64,000 bases of DNA from Punctularia strigosozonata HHB-11173 SS5 (GCF_000264995.1 NW_006767447.1:220861-284860); one strand, 5' to 3'. Shown: positions 10,571 through 22,975, numbered from the stretch's first letter. Notes: generated by a model not told the origin, from the letters alone. Numbers and translations: made by a program.

Positions 10571-11432
10571 ATGAAGGAAACCAAACACGCACCTCTTACG
10601 TACCGGGTGAAACCTGCAGAGACACCCGATGACCTCAAAAGATGTATGGATATCAGAAAAGCAGGTGTGCACGTTCATTCTACTGACTGTCACGTCAATT
10701 GAATGACTTGGATATCCAACAGTATTCATTGACGAACAGGTATGTGCGGCACTATGGCCAATCTTTAAACACGGCGGGAAGCTCACTGAACAGCTCGAAC
10801 GACCAGGGTTACGACATAAGTATAGAGACCAATGAGTGAGTTCGGCAAAGCAACTGGGAGGGATTTGAAAGGCGATCCTGAGTGATGAATCAGCGACGAC
10901 TGCAGGAGCACTCACTTCCTCATGACGCTTCCTGACACCGGTGAACCCGTCGGCACGGTCCGAGTCATCAATACGAGCGGCCAGGTGCGTTGTCGTGTTA
11001 ATGTGCTACAGGTATATCAAAACGTAGCGCAGATTGGTCGGGTCGCGATCCTCAAACCTTACCGGGGGCGTGGCTGGGGTAGACCGTTAATCGAAACCGT
11101 GCATGAGTATGTTCGGTCCATCGGCGGGACAGAGGTTTGGTGTCAAAGCCAAGTAAGTTGCGAAACGTTCAGGACTGGACATCAGCCATGCTTCTCATTC
11201 CGCTCACCTGTCGTGTTCACTCGTGTTGACTTGCCACTTGTTAGGCTAGTGACCCTTCGAAGGGAGGAGTCGATGCCACCGCGTTCTATAAGCGCCTCGG
11301 TTATGTAGAACGAGGGAGCAGATACATAAAGGAGGGGAGTAAGTCAATTCTGAACTTCATATTGGATTTCGTACGGGTGCTAATGTAATCGCGTTAGCTG
11401 AACATCAAGATATGGTTCTCAGCCTGATATGA
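10571..11432 (+). CDS. GNAT-family N-acetyltransferase, seven exons
   Basis: A compact 155-residue GNAT acetyltransferase whose exons are too short to appear as open frames. Exons: 10571-10664, 10723-10739, 10807-10835, 10906-10984, 11033-11152, 11245-11338 and 11398-11432. They sum to 468 bases and every joint restores phase. Family landmarks in order are IRKAVFIDEQGY (the usual RxxVFxxEQ start), STHFLMTLPDTGEPVGTVR, the acetyl-CoA loop region IGRVAILKPYRGRGWGRPLIE, and FYKRLGYVERG. The product ends EHQDMVLSLI. Exons 2 and 3 are only 17 and 29 nt. The substrate is unknown; close fungal relatives act on small amines or proteins. The product seems intact. Confidence 0.82.
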
Positions 11433-12331
11433 GGGTCATCGCAGGGAGAATACGCGCCCCTCAGGCGACAACTCTGCCTTCCATCAGTCTTCGCTTCCTC
11501 TTCTATCTCTCGTGGCAATGTGTCTCCGTACCTCGTGGCTCTCTCGATCATGAAAGGTTTTCTCCGAAAACTTCCCTCAAGCGCGTTGTGCGGCGTGCCC
11601 CACCAGCGCATATCGGTGGTTTTTCGTTTCTAGCGTGCAGACATGCAAAATGCACATTCTTCCGGCGATGGCCTTGTAGCATCGACCACGGACTTCGTTT
11701 CTTTGCGGTTCGTTTATTGCTTCTTTACTGCATAGCCATCTCTCTCAGATGCTCGTAAATTTGATTAGCGACGCACTGACCCAAGGAGTAATCGCGCCTA
11801 TCAAGCAAGCGCCTTCACCGACAGCAGTGCAACCTTTGCACATGTCTATCGCTCTAACTCCCTTCACGGTCTCTCAGGCCCCACCTAGAAACTCATTAGA
11901 GGTGGCTTGATGGCTCGACTGTAATCTGGCGCTATCACTTACGGCCCTGTATGTATCTATTTCCACTTTCAGCTTCCCGAGTCGTGATGGCCCAGGTTCG
12001 ATACCATATTCGGTACGGTGGGTAATTGCTGACAATGCTATGCTACGCGCCCGGTCGTTACACATTTTTCTCAGGCCGCACTCAGAAATATGCCCCATTC
12101 GTACTTCATGCATCAAATTAGGAGGGCGGAGGCTCGGAGACAGGTGAAAACAACAAGTCGATGCGTGCTTCTGCACGGGGGTACCTCGCTACTGCTCCGA
12201 ACACAGCCTACAGACGATGTCATTCGTCCGCGTGCATGCAGTTACAGACGCCATCTCCGGGATGGCTTCACCTGGAGTCAAATATTTCAGATCGGGTCAT
12301 GCATTGATCCTCTCTGTGAGCATCGCTCGCA
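11433..12331. other. Intergenic
   Basis: About 900 bases with only short, patternless open frames (for example 11429-11758 +). I see no supported gene or RNA. Confidence 0.5.
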
Positions 12332-12338
12332 TATAAAT
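12332..12338 (+). promoter_or_regulatory. TATA box
   Basis: tataaat in atataaatca, 66 bases before the ATG of the secreted beta-propeller gene. Confidence 0.6.
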
Positions 12339-12403
12339 CATGCTCAGCTTGGATGTGCGTTGTTCATTACCCTTCCTTCTTTTCTGCTTCTACTACGAAA
12401 ATC

Positions 12404-14144
12404 ATGTTTTTCAAGTCGTTCGCTTCTCTCACTTTGCTTGTTTCTGCCGCCTGCGGCTCTGCGGTTCCTGCTTCCAGCAAGAACACGATGGTCATGAACA
12501 ACAAGCTGGGCCTCAAAGGAAAGTCTGCCGGTGCCGTGTACTGTGAGCAAGACAAGACATCCTACCGCCTCCGAATGCTTCGACTGACCAATTCCGTTAT
12601 AGTCATTACGAATGAACCTAGTGGCAACTTTGTCGTGTCTGCGGACATCAAGAGCGACGGTACCCTGGTACGAGAAGTTAACTTCAACATATGATCGCGA
12701 GTCACGGAGACGTGTAGACACTTGCCAGGGCCGTAAGCGCAGACGGTCGTGGGCAGCATGGCAATGACAGCCCCGCTGCGGAAGGCCCAGATGGTCTTTT
12801 CTCTCAAGCCTCCATCAAGGCGTCTCAAAACGGCAAAGTCTTGGCAACCGTCAACGTACGTACCTCACTCGTCCGTAAATCAATACAATAAACTCTTGAT
12901 TTCTCTTTGCTAGCCTGGATCCAACACTATCGCGGTGTTTGCCATCAATGCAAAGAACCCGTCGGTAATTGACATGATTGGTACGCGACCATAGGGCTGC
13001 TTTGGGCTTCTCGAATTCATGTTGGGCGCCTTCAGGCGGGCCCGTATCTACCGAAGGGGAATTCCCCATGTCAATTGCTTTCAATGAGGCGGGAAACAAA
13101 GTCTGCGGTTCGTTCAACCGAGTATCCCGGACGAAAGTGGTGCTAATCCATCTCCAGTCCTCAACGGAGGTCAAGTGAACGGAGTAAAGTGAGTGCAAGT
13201 TTTTTCTTTGCCACACATGGCGATGACACTTTTCAACCAGCTGCTACAAGGTCGATCCCAAAGACGGGCTCGAGGCGATCCCGGGCACTCTCCGCTCCCT
13301 TGGTTTGAACCAGACCACACCAGCCACCGGTCCTGCGGGGACCACCTCACACCTCCTCTTCAGCTCGGACGAGAAGTCCCTCATGGCCTCCGTCAAAGGC
13401 GTTCCGCCCCAGCCCGGTTTCATCGCCGTCTGGTCTGTCAATGACGACAACTCACTCTCGCCCAATTTCACCAAGGTCGCGCCCGCAGCCGGCGGCCTGC
13501 TTCCGTTTTCGATGACCCCTATACCCGGCAAGAACGCGCTGCTCGTGACCGACCCCGGCCTCGGCTTCGACGTGTTCGACATGTCCAACGTCCAGGCCGG
13601 CGGTAGCTCGCAGAGCACGGTCAATGCCACCGGCCAGAGCAGCGCGAACCCAATTTCCGGACAGAGCGCGACGTGCTGGAGCAGTTTCAGCAACAAGACA
13701 GGGAGCTTCTATCTCATCGACATCGGGACCGCAATGGTGACGGAGGTTAACGTTGACTCCAACCTGAACGGCACCATCGTCAAGGTATGTTATATGTACT
13801 CGGCGGGGCGGGGGAATCGGGGGAATGGGCTAACTGTTTCATCAGCAATACGCGCAGACTGCGAACTCCGGGCCCATCGACAACACCGTCGCCACCGTGA
13901 ACGGTAAAGAGTATGTCTTTCATCGTGATAGCTACCGGATGAAAGATAGCAACATCGCTTACCACTCTCTAGCTTCCTCTACGTCCTTGGCGCCAACGCG
14001 ACCCAGATTGACGTCCTTTCTCTCAACGCCCCCGGTCAAGCGAAAGGCATCCAGACCCTGGATATTGCCGGTCCGTCAAAGAAGGCCGGGCTCACGGTCA
14101 ACCGTCTCAACCTGCAAGGCATGACCGCGTTCATCAAGAACTGA
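12404..14144 (+). CDS. Secreted lactonase-fold (6-phosphogluconolactonase-like) beta-propeller
   Basis: Secreted protein of a family widespread in Agaricomycetes, with the seven-bladed lactonase fold. The start ATG gives a signal peptide MFFKSFASLTLLVSAACGSA. Exons: 12404-12542, about 12603-12667, about 12731-12855, 12914-12980, 13036-13107, 13158-13188, 13241-13784, 13846-13910 and 13973-14144. Family landmarks include AVYFITNEPSGNFVV, PGSNTIAVFAINAKNPS, FPMSIAFNEAGNKVC, VLNGGQVNGVNCYKVD, TTSHLLFSSDEKSLMASVKG, ATCWSSFSNKTGSFYLIDIG, FLYVLGANATQIDVLSL and NLQGMTAFIK. The exon 2/3 joint does not close with standard GT-AG in phase (one base off), so it may use another site or hold an indel; all other joints are clean. 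The enzymatic role in this secreted subgroup is unproven. Confidence 0.78.
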
Positions 14145-14284
14145 GTATGATCGGGAAAGATCTGATTGAAAGTTGGAATCTTACGATGCTCTCAGGTTAT
14201 TGATTCTCGTACAGTAGTCCTAATTAATCAGTCTCCGATGTCGATCCTTGGTATTGTGCCTCGGCCTATTTATTATCAATACTA

Positions 14285-14704
14285 TTGCTCGTGATGGCTT
14301 CGGTGTTGACTCGGGTTCCGAGCAACGTATTCAGCTATTTTCCAACTCGTCGAAGGTGGAGGCGGCTTGCGCGCCTGTTCGCTGACATGTCAGGCATGGC
14401 CTTCTCTCATCCAACACCGGCTGTTTACGGATATCAACCTGGCCCACGTCTACGATCTCGAAGACATGTTAGAATTCGTACGCCTCTTCTTTCCATTCGC
14501 CCCATCTGCTTCCTTACATCAACCAGTATGACGGTCAAGGCTGACCTGCCCCTCCCCTTCTCCCCAATTTTCCTGCCAAACATCCGGCACCTACATCTCG
14601 GATATTCCGACGACAAGGAGAGGCGGCGAGGCATCTTGGCCTGTCCGAGCCTTCGCACCTTGCAGGTTCATCAGGCGTCGTTCGCCCCCTGCACCAATTC
14701 GTGA
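14285..14704 (+). pseudogene. Possible F-box/LRR fragment
   Basis: A short stretch reads LPNIRHLHLGYSDD, then ILACPSLRTLQVH, like the leucine-rich repeats of fungal F-box proteins. No F-box, start or continuous frame surrounds it. It may be a relic, or chance. Confidence 0.25.
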
Positions 14705-15111
14705 ACCGGGTCGACAAGTTGCCTGTCGGTTATCGTCCGTCTCGATCCGTGGAGTGTACGCTGGTCGCCTGAATACAGACGAGACTACCTTGTTCCGACG
14801 AGGGTTCGATTGCCAGCTGCAGTGCGGGTTGCAAGAATGTGAGACTCAGGCTGCGAGAAAGGCAATCAGAGGCCGACGTCGAATTGTCCGTTTCCGATAT
14901 ACATTATCAGAATTTGTGTGTGCATTTTGCGTGCCTCGATTGTTGCATAGCGTTCGGGGTCGAGCGAGCAAGTATCAGCAGTGTCGGTCAATTGCGGTAC
15001 GCGGGGTACGTACGCTACATTGTATTTCGAGTACACAGACTCGGATACCAGGAGAGATATTGAAACCCGCTTATCATACAAGTCACTAAGTACCGTTCGC
15101 GCCGACGTCGC

Positions 15112-18100
15112 CTAAGAGGAAAGGAATCCAACGCGCTTCCAGAAGGCGATCCACTTCATTGCTTCCTCCGGGCCCAGATCACGGATTCGCGTTGCGTCCG
15201 ATAGAAAATCGCATTCTTCGCAAGCACGCTCCATCGAGAGCCTTGGTTCCTTCCATCCCCCTTTGAAAAAGTCCAACAGCATCAGGGCAGGAGTGGTGGA
15301 AGGATCCGTAGCGCCTTGTAGTTTACCGAGCCATTCATCGTATGGCACCATGTCGAGACGAAGCGAGTCCGCGAAGGCCCGGAACACGGACGAAGCGGGA
15401 ATCGGATGGGGATGTGCGAGATGGAGAACACCTGGAGATGCCTTGCGCATGGCCGCTATGCAACGGGCAGCGATATCGACAGGTAGCCAAGCGAGATTCT
15501 ATGATGAAACGGCAGACACGTCAAAGCAATGTAATGCGGCATGGAAGGGAACCTTACCTGTTGCATGGATGGCATGAAGCCCAGTTGTTGACTGGACTTC
15601 ACGAGCGCAGGGAGCCATTCCGTACTAAGGATTGGGTGAGAAATCTAGCAGATGAGAAATAATGAATGACGTACGTCTTCCAAGCGCCGTTCTTCGCCCC
15701 TGACAGCTGTCCAACGCGGATGGTCACCGCATGCAGGCCGCTTTTCTCCGAGGCGACCTGGAGAAGGCGCTCTCCAACCCATTTGGATTGCGTGTAACCG
15801 TTACTCAAGGCCACCGACGCGCCGACGTACGTCTCTTGGATTGGTTCTGTAACTCCCTCCCCTGGACACTTAGATTAGCGCAATGATCGATTTGGTGTGT
15901 CATACGCGTACCACTGACCACCCCGATGGAGCTGACAAAGCATAATCGTGCACCGGACGAGAGCGATAAATCTATGAGGTTGCGCAGGCCACGGACATTC
16001 GCCTCAAAGGATGGCAACGCCGCCCCGAAGTGCACGTTCCATGCTGTGGAATGACCTTGGTCAGCGAATGACACAGGAACGGCACCGCTCCTGGCACACC
16101 GTTTTGAATGACGTGGGTCACGGAGCTGCGGATCTGCGACGCGGGCAATGTCAGCCACGTTTACCGAAGCGTGACGGCTAACGCCCACCTCCGTCAGGGT
16201 CTCCGAATCCAGCCCGAAGTCCGCGCGGTTCCAGTCCACGGTCAAGAGCGTGAGTTTAGGCGATCGCGCAAGGCCAGGATCTATACCATGCGTCTGGATC
16301 ACGGATTCCTGCCTCTCGAGGAGCGACTTATGGCCAGTCCCGTTGCGATTGAATGCAAAGACCCGTGCCACGGATGGGTCGTCCAAGAGGGTCAGCAAAA
16401 TCTCGGCACCGAGGTTCCCCGTCGTACCCGTCACTACGACGACATCGCTTCCACTCGCGCATAAACGTGCCGGAACGCTTTCAGGAAGATCGCGAGAATG
16501 CGTATCGACCAAACGAGTCATCGCGTCGAGGACGATGCGAGCATCGGATATCGCCGACGGTGCACCGCGAGCGAAAGTCACCACGAACGAAGTGAGAGCA
16601 CGGATCGAAGGATGCTGGTAAACCAGGCTGGATGATACAGATCGCGTGTCAAGACTCGTGGTTTGACGCAAGGCGCGGAGCAGGGTGTTCCTGATCCACG
16701 TCGCTTGAAGGCTAGTCCATATTCGATCAGGACTAATGTACGCGGCGGTATGATCATCAAGGCCGACATACCTGTCGCAGCCGTGCTCGAAGAGGTCGTC
16801 TTCGTCAGATATTTCCCGCTTGAGCATGTTCTTGACGAGGGACCGTAAGAAAAGCTCCGCCGCGTCATCGGACCAGCTGGCGGGGGCCTGGATTTCGAGT
16901 TGCGTGGATTCTTCGAGGGCAGCGTAGGCCAAGTCGATCTCGTCCTCGTACTCTGCGAGAACCCCTTGGCGCCGGGCCGTCGCCTTGGCGGAATAGATGA
17001 AAGGCTTCTTCGGCGAGGCCACTAGGATCATCTATGGCGCTGATCAGCGCAAGCTCACGCAGGAAATCTGGACGAGTCCTCGCCTCTTTGAAGATGCGCG
17101 AGTGTTGAGGGGCGAACCGATTCATGCGCTCCACGCTCGGCCTGCGAAGAAATACACGATTAGCTGCGTGAGCTCGGGCTTGACAGCATGGGTCACCCAT
17201 TACCAGATTTTGTTTCGGAAATCGGCGAGCTTTGCCTCATCGCTAGGGTCGAATTTCTCCTGAGGTATCGGCTCGACTATGACGCCAGCGTGGAAACGTT
17301 CCCGGCCAAACATGACGGCCCCGGCGACGTAGGGATCTTGATTCAGTATCGTCTCTATATTTCGAAGCGGGAAATGAGCACAGGGCCCGCGACACCAGAA
17401 AATAGGTGCCGACCAAGCGGTCCCGGATTAGTCTAGAAAGTGATAGGGTGAGTGTATCGAACGCGGACTGAATGGGGGATGGAATCGACCTTTTCCCCGG
17501 TGCTGTGCATGATCTGATCGTCCGCGCGGCCGAATACCTTCCACAGATCCGGTTTCGTGGGGTGTCTTTCGAGCAGGTCCCCTGTATCGTACGCGTCTAC
17601 GCCATCGACCTTCGTGTTTGTTTTCACGGGAACGGACAAGGGGTTACCCTGGAACTCTCGAGTTAGAAAACATTATGGCACCGAGCGATGTCCACATACG
17701 ACTAGCACCATCTCCACCTGTCCAAAGCCGTTCTCGACGAGGTGCGGCTTGACGTGCTTGCTGAACCGGAAGTACTGCCAGTCCAAACCGGGCCGATCTC
17801 CTGAGCTTCCTGGTCAGACCGTCTCAAGATCACGGCGTGCTCGCGACTTACTGGGAAGGATGACGTTCACCACCGTCGTCTCCGTGCTTCTCTCGTCAGC
17901 GAGCCCTCCTAATATGTACCGGCGAGCGCACCTTCCATAGAGCGTGTAAATAGCCACGCCTTTCTCGGTCAAGGCATCCCCGACTGCCTTGTTGAGGGGA
18001 CCTGCTCCGTAAAGCTGGCCGAAAGAGTCTAAGCGCATACTCATGGATGGACAGTAGCCTCTACTCACGACACCTTTTATCCCCGCAAGATACTCCACAT

Positions 18101-19385
18101 ACGAGGGTGATTTGAGCCAAGCCTGGAACGCTGTATCATTAAGCGTCGTCAAGACAGGCAACCGTGGTCGAACCTCTATAAACGACGGCACCGAGAGCAC
18201 GATGTCGGACTTCGTATGCATGGCGCCTTGAATGACGTGATCCGGAGTGGGAAGGATCGCCGGAGATCGGGGCGGAAAGGTGCTGATCACGAAACCGCAA
18301 GCCGGCTGCAGCGACTGTCCGTCAGCATCGCTCGGCGCGTGAGGCAGCAACCGGCGCTGCTCACCGCCCAGAGCAAGATCGTCAAGCCCATACCATGAAA
18401 CATGGCCACGGAGTGACAACCGAGCGTGAGCCCAGCAAAGTCGATCTCTCCCCACGCTGAAAACAAGACATCGATAGTCAGCCGGGCCAGCACACTCTTG
18501 TTCCCCGCGGACAGAGCTCTCACCCGGGATGCCGGCAACCTTGATCATGAAGAAATGCGTGCAGGTGATGACCTTGGGGAACGCCGTTGATCCTGACGAT
18601 CGCCGGGGTGTCAGTACTGGTCGATAGTGGCGTTTTGAAAGAGCAGTACCTGAGGAATGCAGTATGTATACCGGATCATCGGGGCCGACGTTGGGGTCAG
18701 GCAGAGGGTCACAAGGGTCGGATGATAGGTACAGATCCTCGAAATTGGGTATGATCGAGGTCGAGGGCACCGAATCCGGCGGCATCAATGAAGTCGCGGC
18801 CGTCGCCAGCTGAGAGAACGCGCTCTCGAAGCCGAGCAGAACGTGATCGACCCCAGCAGTCGAGAGCAGATGGGCGAGCTATAGGTATATGGTTCAGCTC
18901 GTCTGGCACTGCGCGCCCGGAGAGTGCATCGTGCGTACCGCAAGGGGGGAGTTTCTCGGAGAAATCGGGAATACGGTACATCCAGCGCGCATGATGCCCA
19001 AGCAGCAGGTGAAGTAAGTGATCATGTCTATGTAGCGTCGTAGTCAGCGCTCAGATGTTCAATATGGGTACAAGTAAGATCACTGACCTGCGCCGGCCAA
19101 GATCGCGATTACGGGCTTCTTTGACTTGCTATCGACGTGGTCGCGAATGATGCGACCGGCGCGGTGGCTTGCGCGAACAACGTCCGGCCAGTAGAGGGTC
19201 TTCGTCGTGCGATCCTCTTCGGCATATACGAAGAGAGGGTGCTTGGAAGACTTGCTTGCGTGCCAGTCATAGCACTGGAGAATGGTGAGTGTCCCATCAA
19301 GCGGTGGAACGGAAAATGTCGCGCTCGAGAGTCCCTGGGTCGCTGGTGGGGGGCTGAAAGGTATAGCCCTGAAATCGTTCGTCAT
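15112..19385 (-). CDS. NRPS-like adenylate-forming reductase (A-T-R)
   Basis: Multidomain enzyme of roughly 1,050 residues in more than ten exons, starting at the ATG at 19383-19385 (MTNDFRAIPFSPPP). The adenylation domain has HSSGSTAFPKVIT (intron 18593-18649 within it), LYGAGPLNKAVGD, LYGSTETTVVNVI (Ser codon split by an intron near 17910) and GRADDQIMHSTGEK. The thiolation domain has FEHGCDSLQATW; its phosphopantetheine Ser codon is split AG|C by the intron 16712-16771. The reductase domain has VVVTGTTGNLGAE (NAD(P)-binding) and GYTQSKWVGERLL (catalytic Tyr/Lys). It ends VGFLSS with TAG at 15112. Such enzymes activate a carboxylic acid, tether it and release it as aldehyde or alcohol. All key motifs are present, so it looks functional. 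The substrate is unknown. It is distinct from Lys2, which is longer. Confidence 0.85.
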
Positions 19386-20249
19386 GACCAACGAAGGGCG
19401 GGGTCAGACTGTCGTTAAGACTCTCACTGTGAATGACCCACTAGCATATTTATATGTGAGGACGAAGTGACAAAGGCAGCCCAGTCCGCCGATGCTGTTG
19501 TCACGCAGAAGTGCAAGTCTCTGCCCGCTCGTCAGTACGGTCTCGAAACGGACTCTCCTCATTCCCATGAGACCGTGACACTCGGGACGTCTGGTCTGGA
19601 TCAACTGCAAGGTTCCTGTTGTTGAACGATCAAACTCGCTTTCCAACTTGCTGGTCTTCGAGTAAAGGCCGGCCGGCCGGGATCAGCGTTCAATACAGAT
19701 GTGAATGCACTCTTCTCTCGGCACCCCGTTGCGAATCCGAGTCTTGGGCTGCACGCGTAGTGACTAGGCCCAACACCTAGGCCTCTGACGGCATCCGTGC
19801 TGAACTATGGAATAATTCGATAAGTATACTCAATTACCTCAAGCGAATTGTGCAAGCAGTGTTTGGTCGCGCTTGATTCGCAACGGCGCTACGTCACCCC
19901 AACGAAGGTTTGAACTTCCTACTTTCAGTAAACGAGCGCCCATTACTAGTAGCAATGGAGGGGAACACCTACTTATACCGCCATGTTATCTGCACCCTGT
20001 CCTTGGCACCATCCCATGATCACAGCTTAGGGCTGGGGAAACGGCATCTTTCGCTTGGATGCACTCCGCACATACGCTTGCGTCGACGGTGGTTATACCT
20101 TTGTCAGAACGACTTGCCGAGATGTTACAGAAGTGCGATACCATTCTTCCTTCATTCTGTTGTTCACCACAGGCTTTTTTGCATTCGCCACGTCAGACTC
20201 TACGGCATAGTTGATTGCGCGGAGAAGTCAATAGGACCGTGGAGAAGAC
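19386..20249. other. Intergenic
   Basis: About 860 bases upstream of the reductase start. Contains ggccggccggcc near 19669-19680 and short chance open frames. No gene supported. Confidence 0.45.
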
Positions 20250-20535
20250 GAGGCCGAGCGCGAGAGTGACGCTTTCAAACGCAAATGAAGTCAGGAAGAA
20301 AGAGCATCGGTGAATCATTCACGAAACGCACCGAGACGCGGGCTGGCGAGGACGCGGTCGAAATACGAAACGAGGAGCACGCGGTAGTGAGTGACTCCCA
20401 CGTAACCTACCCAAATGAGGCGGACGAAGCGAAAACCGCGCTCCTTCAGTTTTCAGAGCTCGGGTGCGGTCCAGGTGCCGTGTTGGGCGATCGTGGAGGG
20501 GGCATAAAGTCGCGCCTTGCGTGTCAGACATTGCT
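20250..20535 (-). pseudogene. Relic of a glutamine-synthetase-like (FluG-type) N-terminus
   Basis: On the minus strand, MSDTQGAT is followed after a frame change by YAPSTIAQHGTWTAPEL, then an in-frame TGA, then KLKERGFRFVRLIWVGYVG and VTHYRVLLVSYFDRVLASPR. The last part resembles the N-terminal segment of fungal glutamine-synthetase-like proteins, where a RLxWVDYxxxxRxRVxPxSxF pattern is usual. A further piece (SVTLALGLVFSTV) follows out of frame. The catalytic barrel is absent. I read this as a decayed fragment; the match is by pattern memory only. Confidence 0.35.
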
Positions 20536-21178
20536 ACTTGGTAGATACAATACGCAGAGGTGCTAATCTGTGGTTGCTCGGTGGCCGGTGTCTTGGGCAG
20601 GTCCGAGTTGGTGAGCTTGGAAAGCCCCTAACACAGGGGGCCAAGCATGAACAAACAACGTGAGGTATTTTTCTTCGCGCGTCGCCATGCCTCTTCAGAT
20701 AGATCCACGACCGGCGTCTTCCTGATGTCGCACCAATCCTGTTCTTCACGATGTTCAGTCGGGAAGAATGCAGGCAGGGTGTCGAAGCTCGTGGATACCG
20801 GTCCAGAGCAACATGGCCTCCTTAATCGCTCCAATCACGCTATTCTACGTTGAGAGGAGTTTCATGACGTGGCGACAATCCGCGAGCATATTATGTGTAG
20901 ATTAATGCCATTGAGGTGGTGCTGGAGTATAGTGCCAAAACAACAAAATGCTATTGCCTACGAGCACACGCCTGAGTCTTTCGGGCCTGCAACCAGGAGG
21001 GCCCGTCGCAGTCGGTGAGAATAATGAGTCATAAATCAAATGAGCGCAATCGTAACAGACGGGCGCGCGCAGTACAGTGCAACGGATTTGAATATCTCCA
21101 TCTGCCCCCGGTTTCGATATCCTCGCGCCGACAACGCCTGTCAGGTAGTATTCATACTACTGACATATCCCTCATACG

Positions 21179-22026
21179 ATGTCCTGGACGAATTCGTTTC
21201 AGCCTCCACCACTACCAGATGCATCCGCGCTGTGGGGTCCCGATCCTTATGACCTCAACTTCGCCTTCCCTATCCACTCCTCCACGCTCCAGAACGCCCT
21301 CGTGGCCATCGTCCCCTTCATCCCCCGCGTCCACGCCGAGGCAATCTACAACGCCTTCGGTTCCGACGCTGACAAGGCTAAGCTCTTCAAGTACTTACCA
21401 TGGAGCTTCCCCAACCTCGAGACGATGCTGGGATTGCTCGAAGTGGCGGTCAGGCGCGACCCGGGCGGGTGCTTGTTCGCGGTCATCGACAAGACCGCGC
21501 CGGGGCCCTTCGCGTTCGCGGAGGACGGGCAGGGCAGCGGTGCGCTGGCAGGCATCATCGGCATCATCAACGGCTCTCCCCTGCAGCTGACCGCCGAGCT
21601 CGGAGCGTTGACGATCCTGCCTGGATACCAAGGAACGCACGTCGCGAGGAACGCGGTCGGCTTGATGCTGCAGTACTGCCTGGAGTTGCCCACGGCGGAG
21701 AAGGCTGGATTGGGCTTAAGGAGGGTCGAGTGGTTTGCCCATCAGGATAACGTCCCCAGTAGGAAGACGGCGGAGAAGATGGGGTTCGTTGAGGAAGGCC
21801 TGACGAGGTGGAGCTGGGTGAGTGCTCTGATCCTCTGCACGCGAATCTCAAGCAGTAACTCGACCGACAGGTTCTGCCCCCGGATAAGGAAGGCCTCGAC
21901 GTACGATCGGGGGATCCAAAAGAGGATGGAAAGGGTCGGCACAGTGTGGTGTATTCTCTGTGCTGGGACGACTGGGAGGGCGGAGCAAGAGAGAGGGTGC
22001 AGTCGGTCTTGGAAAGTAAGAAATAA
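21179..22026 (+). CDS. GNAT acetyltransferase, RimJ/RimL-like
   Basis: 264-residue acetyltransferase in two exons, 21179-21817 and 21871-22026, with a clean phase-0 intron (gtgagt...gacag). The start is MSWTNSFQPPPLPDAS. The core has LPWSFPNLETMLGLLE, AGIIGIINGSPLQLTAELGA, the acetyl-CoA-binding stretch TILPGYQGTHVARNAVGLML, and VEWFAHQDNVPSRKTAEKMG, the usual NxxSxxxAEKxGF end of RimJ/RimL-type GNATs. After the intron it continues VLPPDKEGLDV and ends in SVLESKK. It lies 1.8 kb upstream of the reductase start on the opposite strand. The substrate is unknown. Confidence 0.82.
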
Positions 22027-22116
22027 GTCTGTCGATGCGGTACAATAGGATTAGCTACGCCTCCGAGTAATTGGTCGCTCAGGTACTTACAGGCCGTCTC
22101 GAATTCTCTGCGTATG

Positions 22117-22975
22117 TTACCGCCCCCATCCATTCAAGTCTTCGCCATTCATTCCCCGCGTCATCATCCGCCTCCCTTGAGCTTGTGCGTGAGACATTAA
22201 GGGCACTCCCCCATCTCCACCACCTTGCCCTGGGTTGCTGCCATAGAACTGATTAGGCGGTATACCACCTCCCATGTTCATGCCACCCATTTGTCCACCC
22301 ATACCGCCACTCATGTTCATGCCCATGCCGCCCATAGCGCCCATGTTGCCCATGCCCGCATTCATCCCTCCGTACGGCGAGATCGGGGAGAAGGGTTGAT
22401 TCTGATTGGGCTGGCCGTAAGGATGCGCAGCGTTCATGCCTCCGGACATGCTAGGGGCCCGCCGGAGTTGGGGAGATATAGCCATGGGCACGAATTCTTG
22501 AGCCTGAGGAACGGAATTAAATCCGGATAAATGAGAAGAGCTGGCGGCGGGCTCTTCCTTGGGGGGTGCTGCGTCGGCGGGTTCTCCTCGCAATGGGGTT
22601 GGGTCATAGTACAATTCAGATCCTTCGTCCACAAAGAACCTATAGAGACATGTTTGTTAGCCTCCTGGAGCACCAAAAGCATAGTGAATCATGAGTCAGT
22701 GACACTCGCATTTGCGTCGCTACGTCCCACTGGGGACCTCTCTCGGCGCGTGCGCTCGCCAGCATGCTGTTCCACTCGCTGGCGCTCTCGATAGCCTTTA
22801 CCAGGTCGCTACCCGCTTCATGCGTGTTGTGAATGCTCTGCCGAGTGTCGACCTTCACGTTTCCCTCCGTGGCGGCAATGGAGACGATCTTGGCGGACAA
22901 GGCAGGACCGACACGCTGCGAGTGGTGGCGAGGTACACGGACCCGAATCTCTTTCGGAGGATGACTTGGAGACAT
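22117..22975 (-). CDS. Gly/Met-rich protein of unknown function
   Basis: 264 residues from two exons, 22704-22975 and 22117-22639. Intron 22640-22703 has donor gtcact and splits a Val codon GT|G. The N-terminal half is ordered and charged (SDLVKAIESASEWNSMLASA, then RGPQWDVATQMRVFFVDEGS) and may be a small conserved domain. The second half is disordered, with a Gly/Met/Asn repeat (GMGGMGMNMSGGMGGQM). Another in-frame ATG at 23000-23002 would add nine residues. I do not recognise the family. It is convergent with the GNAT gene to its left. Confidence 0.6.

Noticed and set aside
11970-11990. tRNA B-box-like ggttcgatacc
   Set aside because: The flanking bases do not form a T-arm stem and there is no A-box at the right distance.
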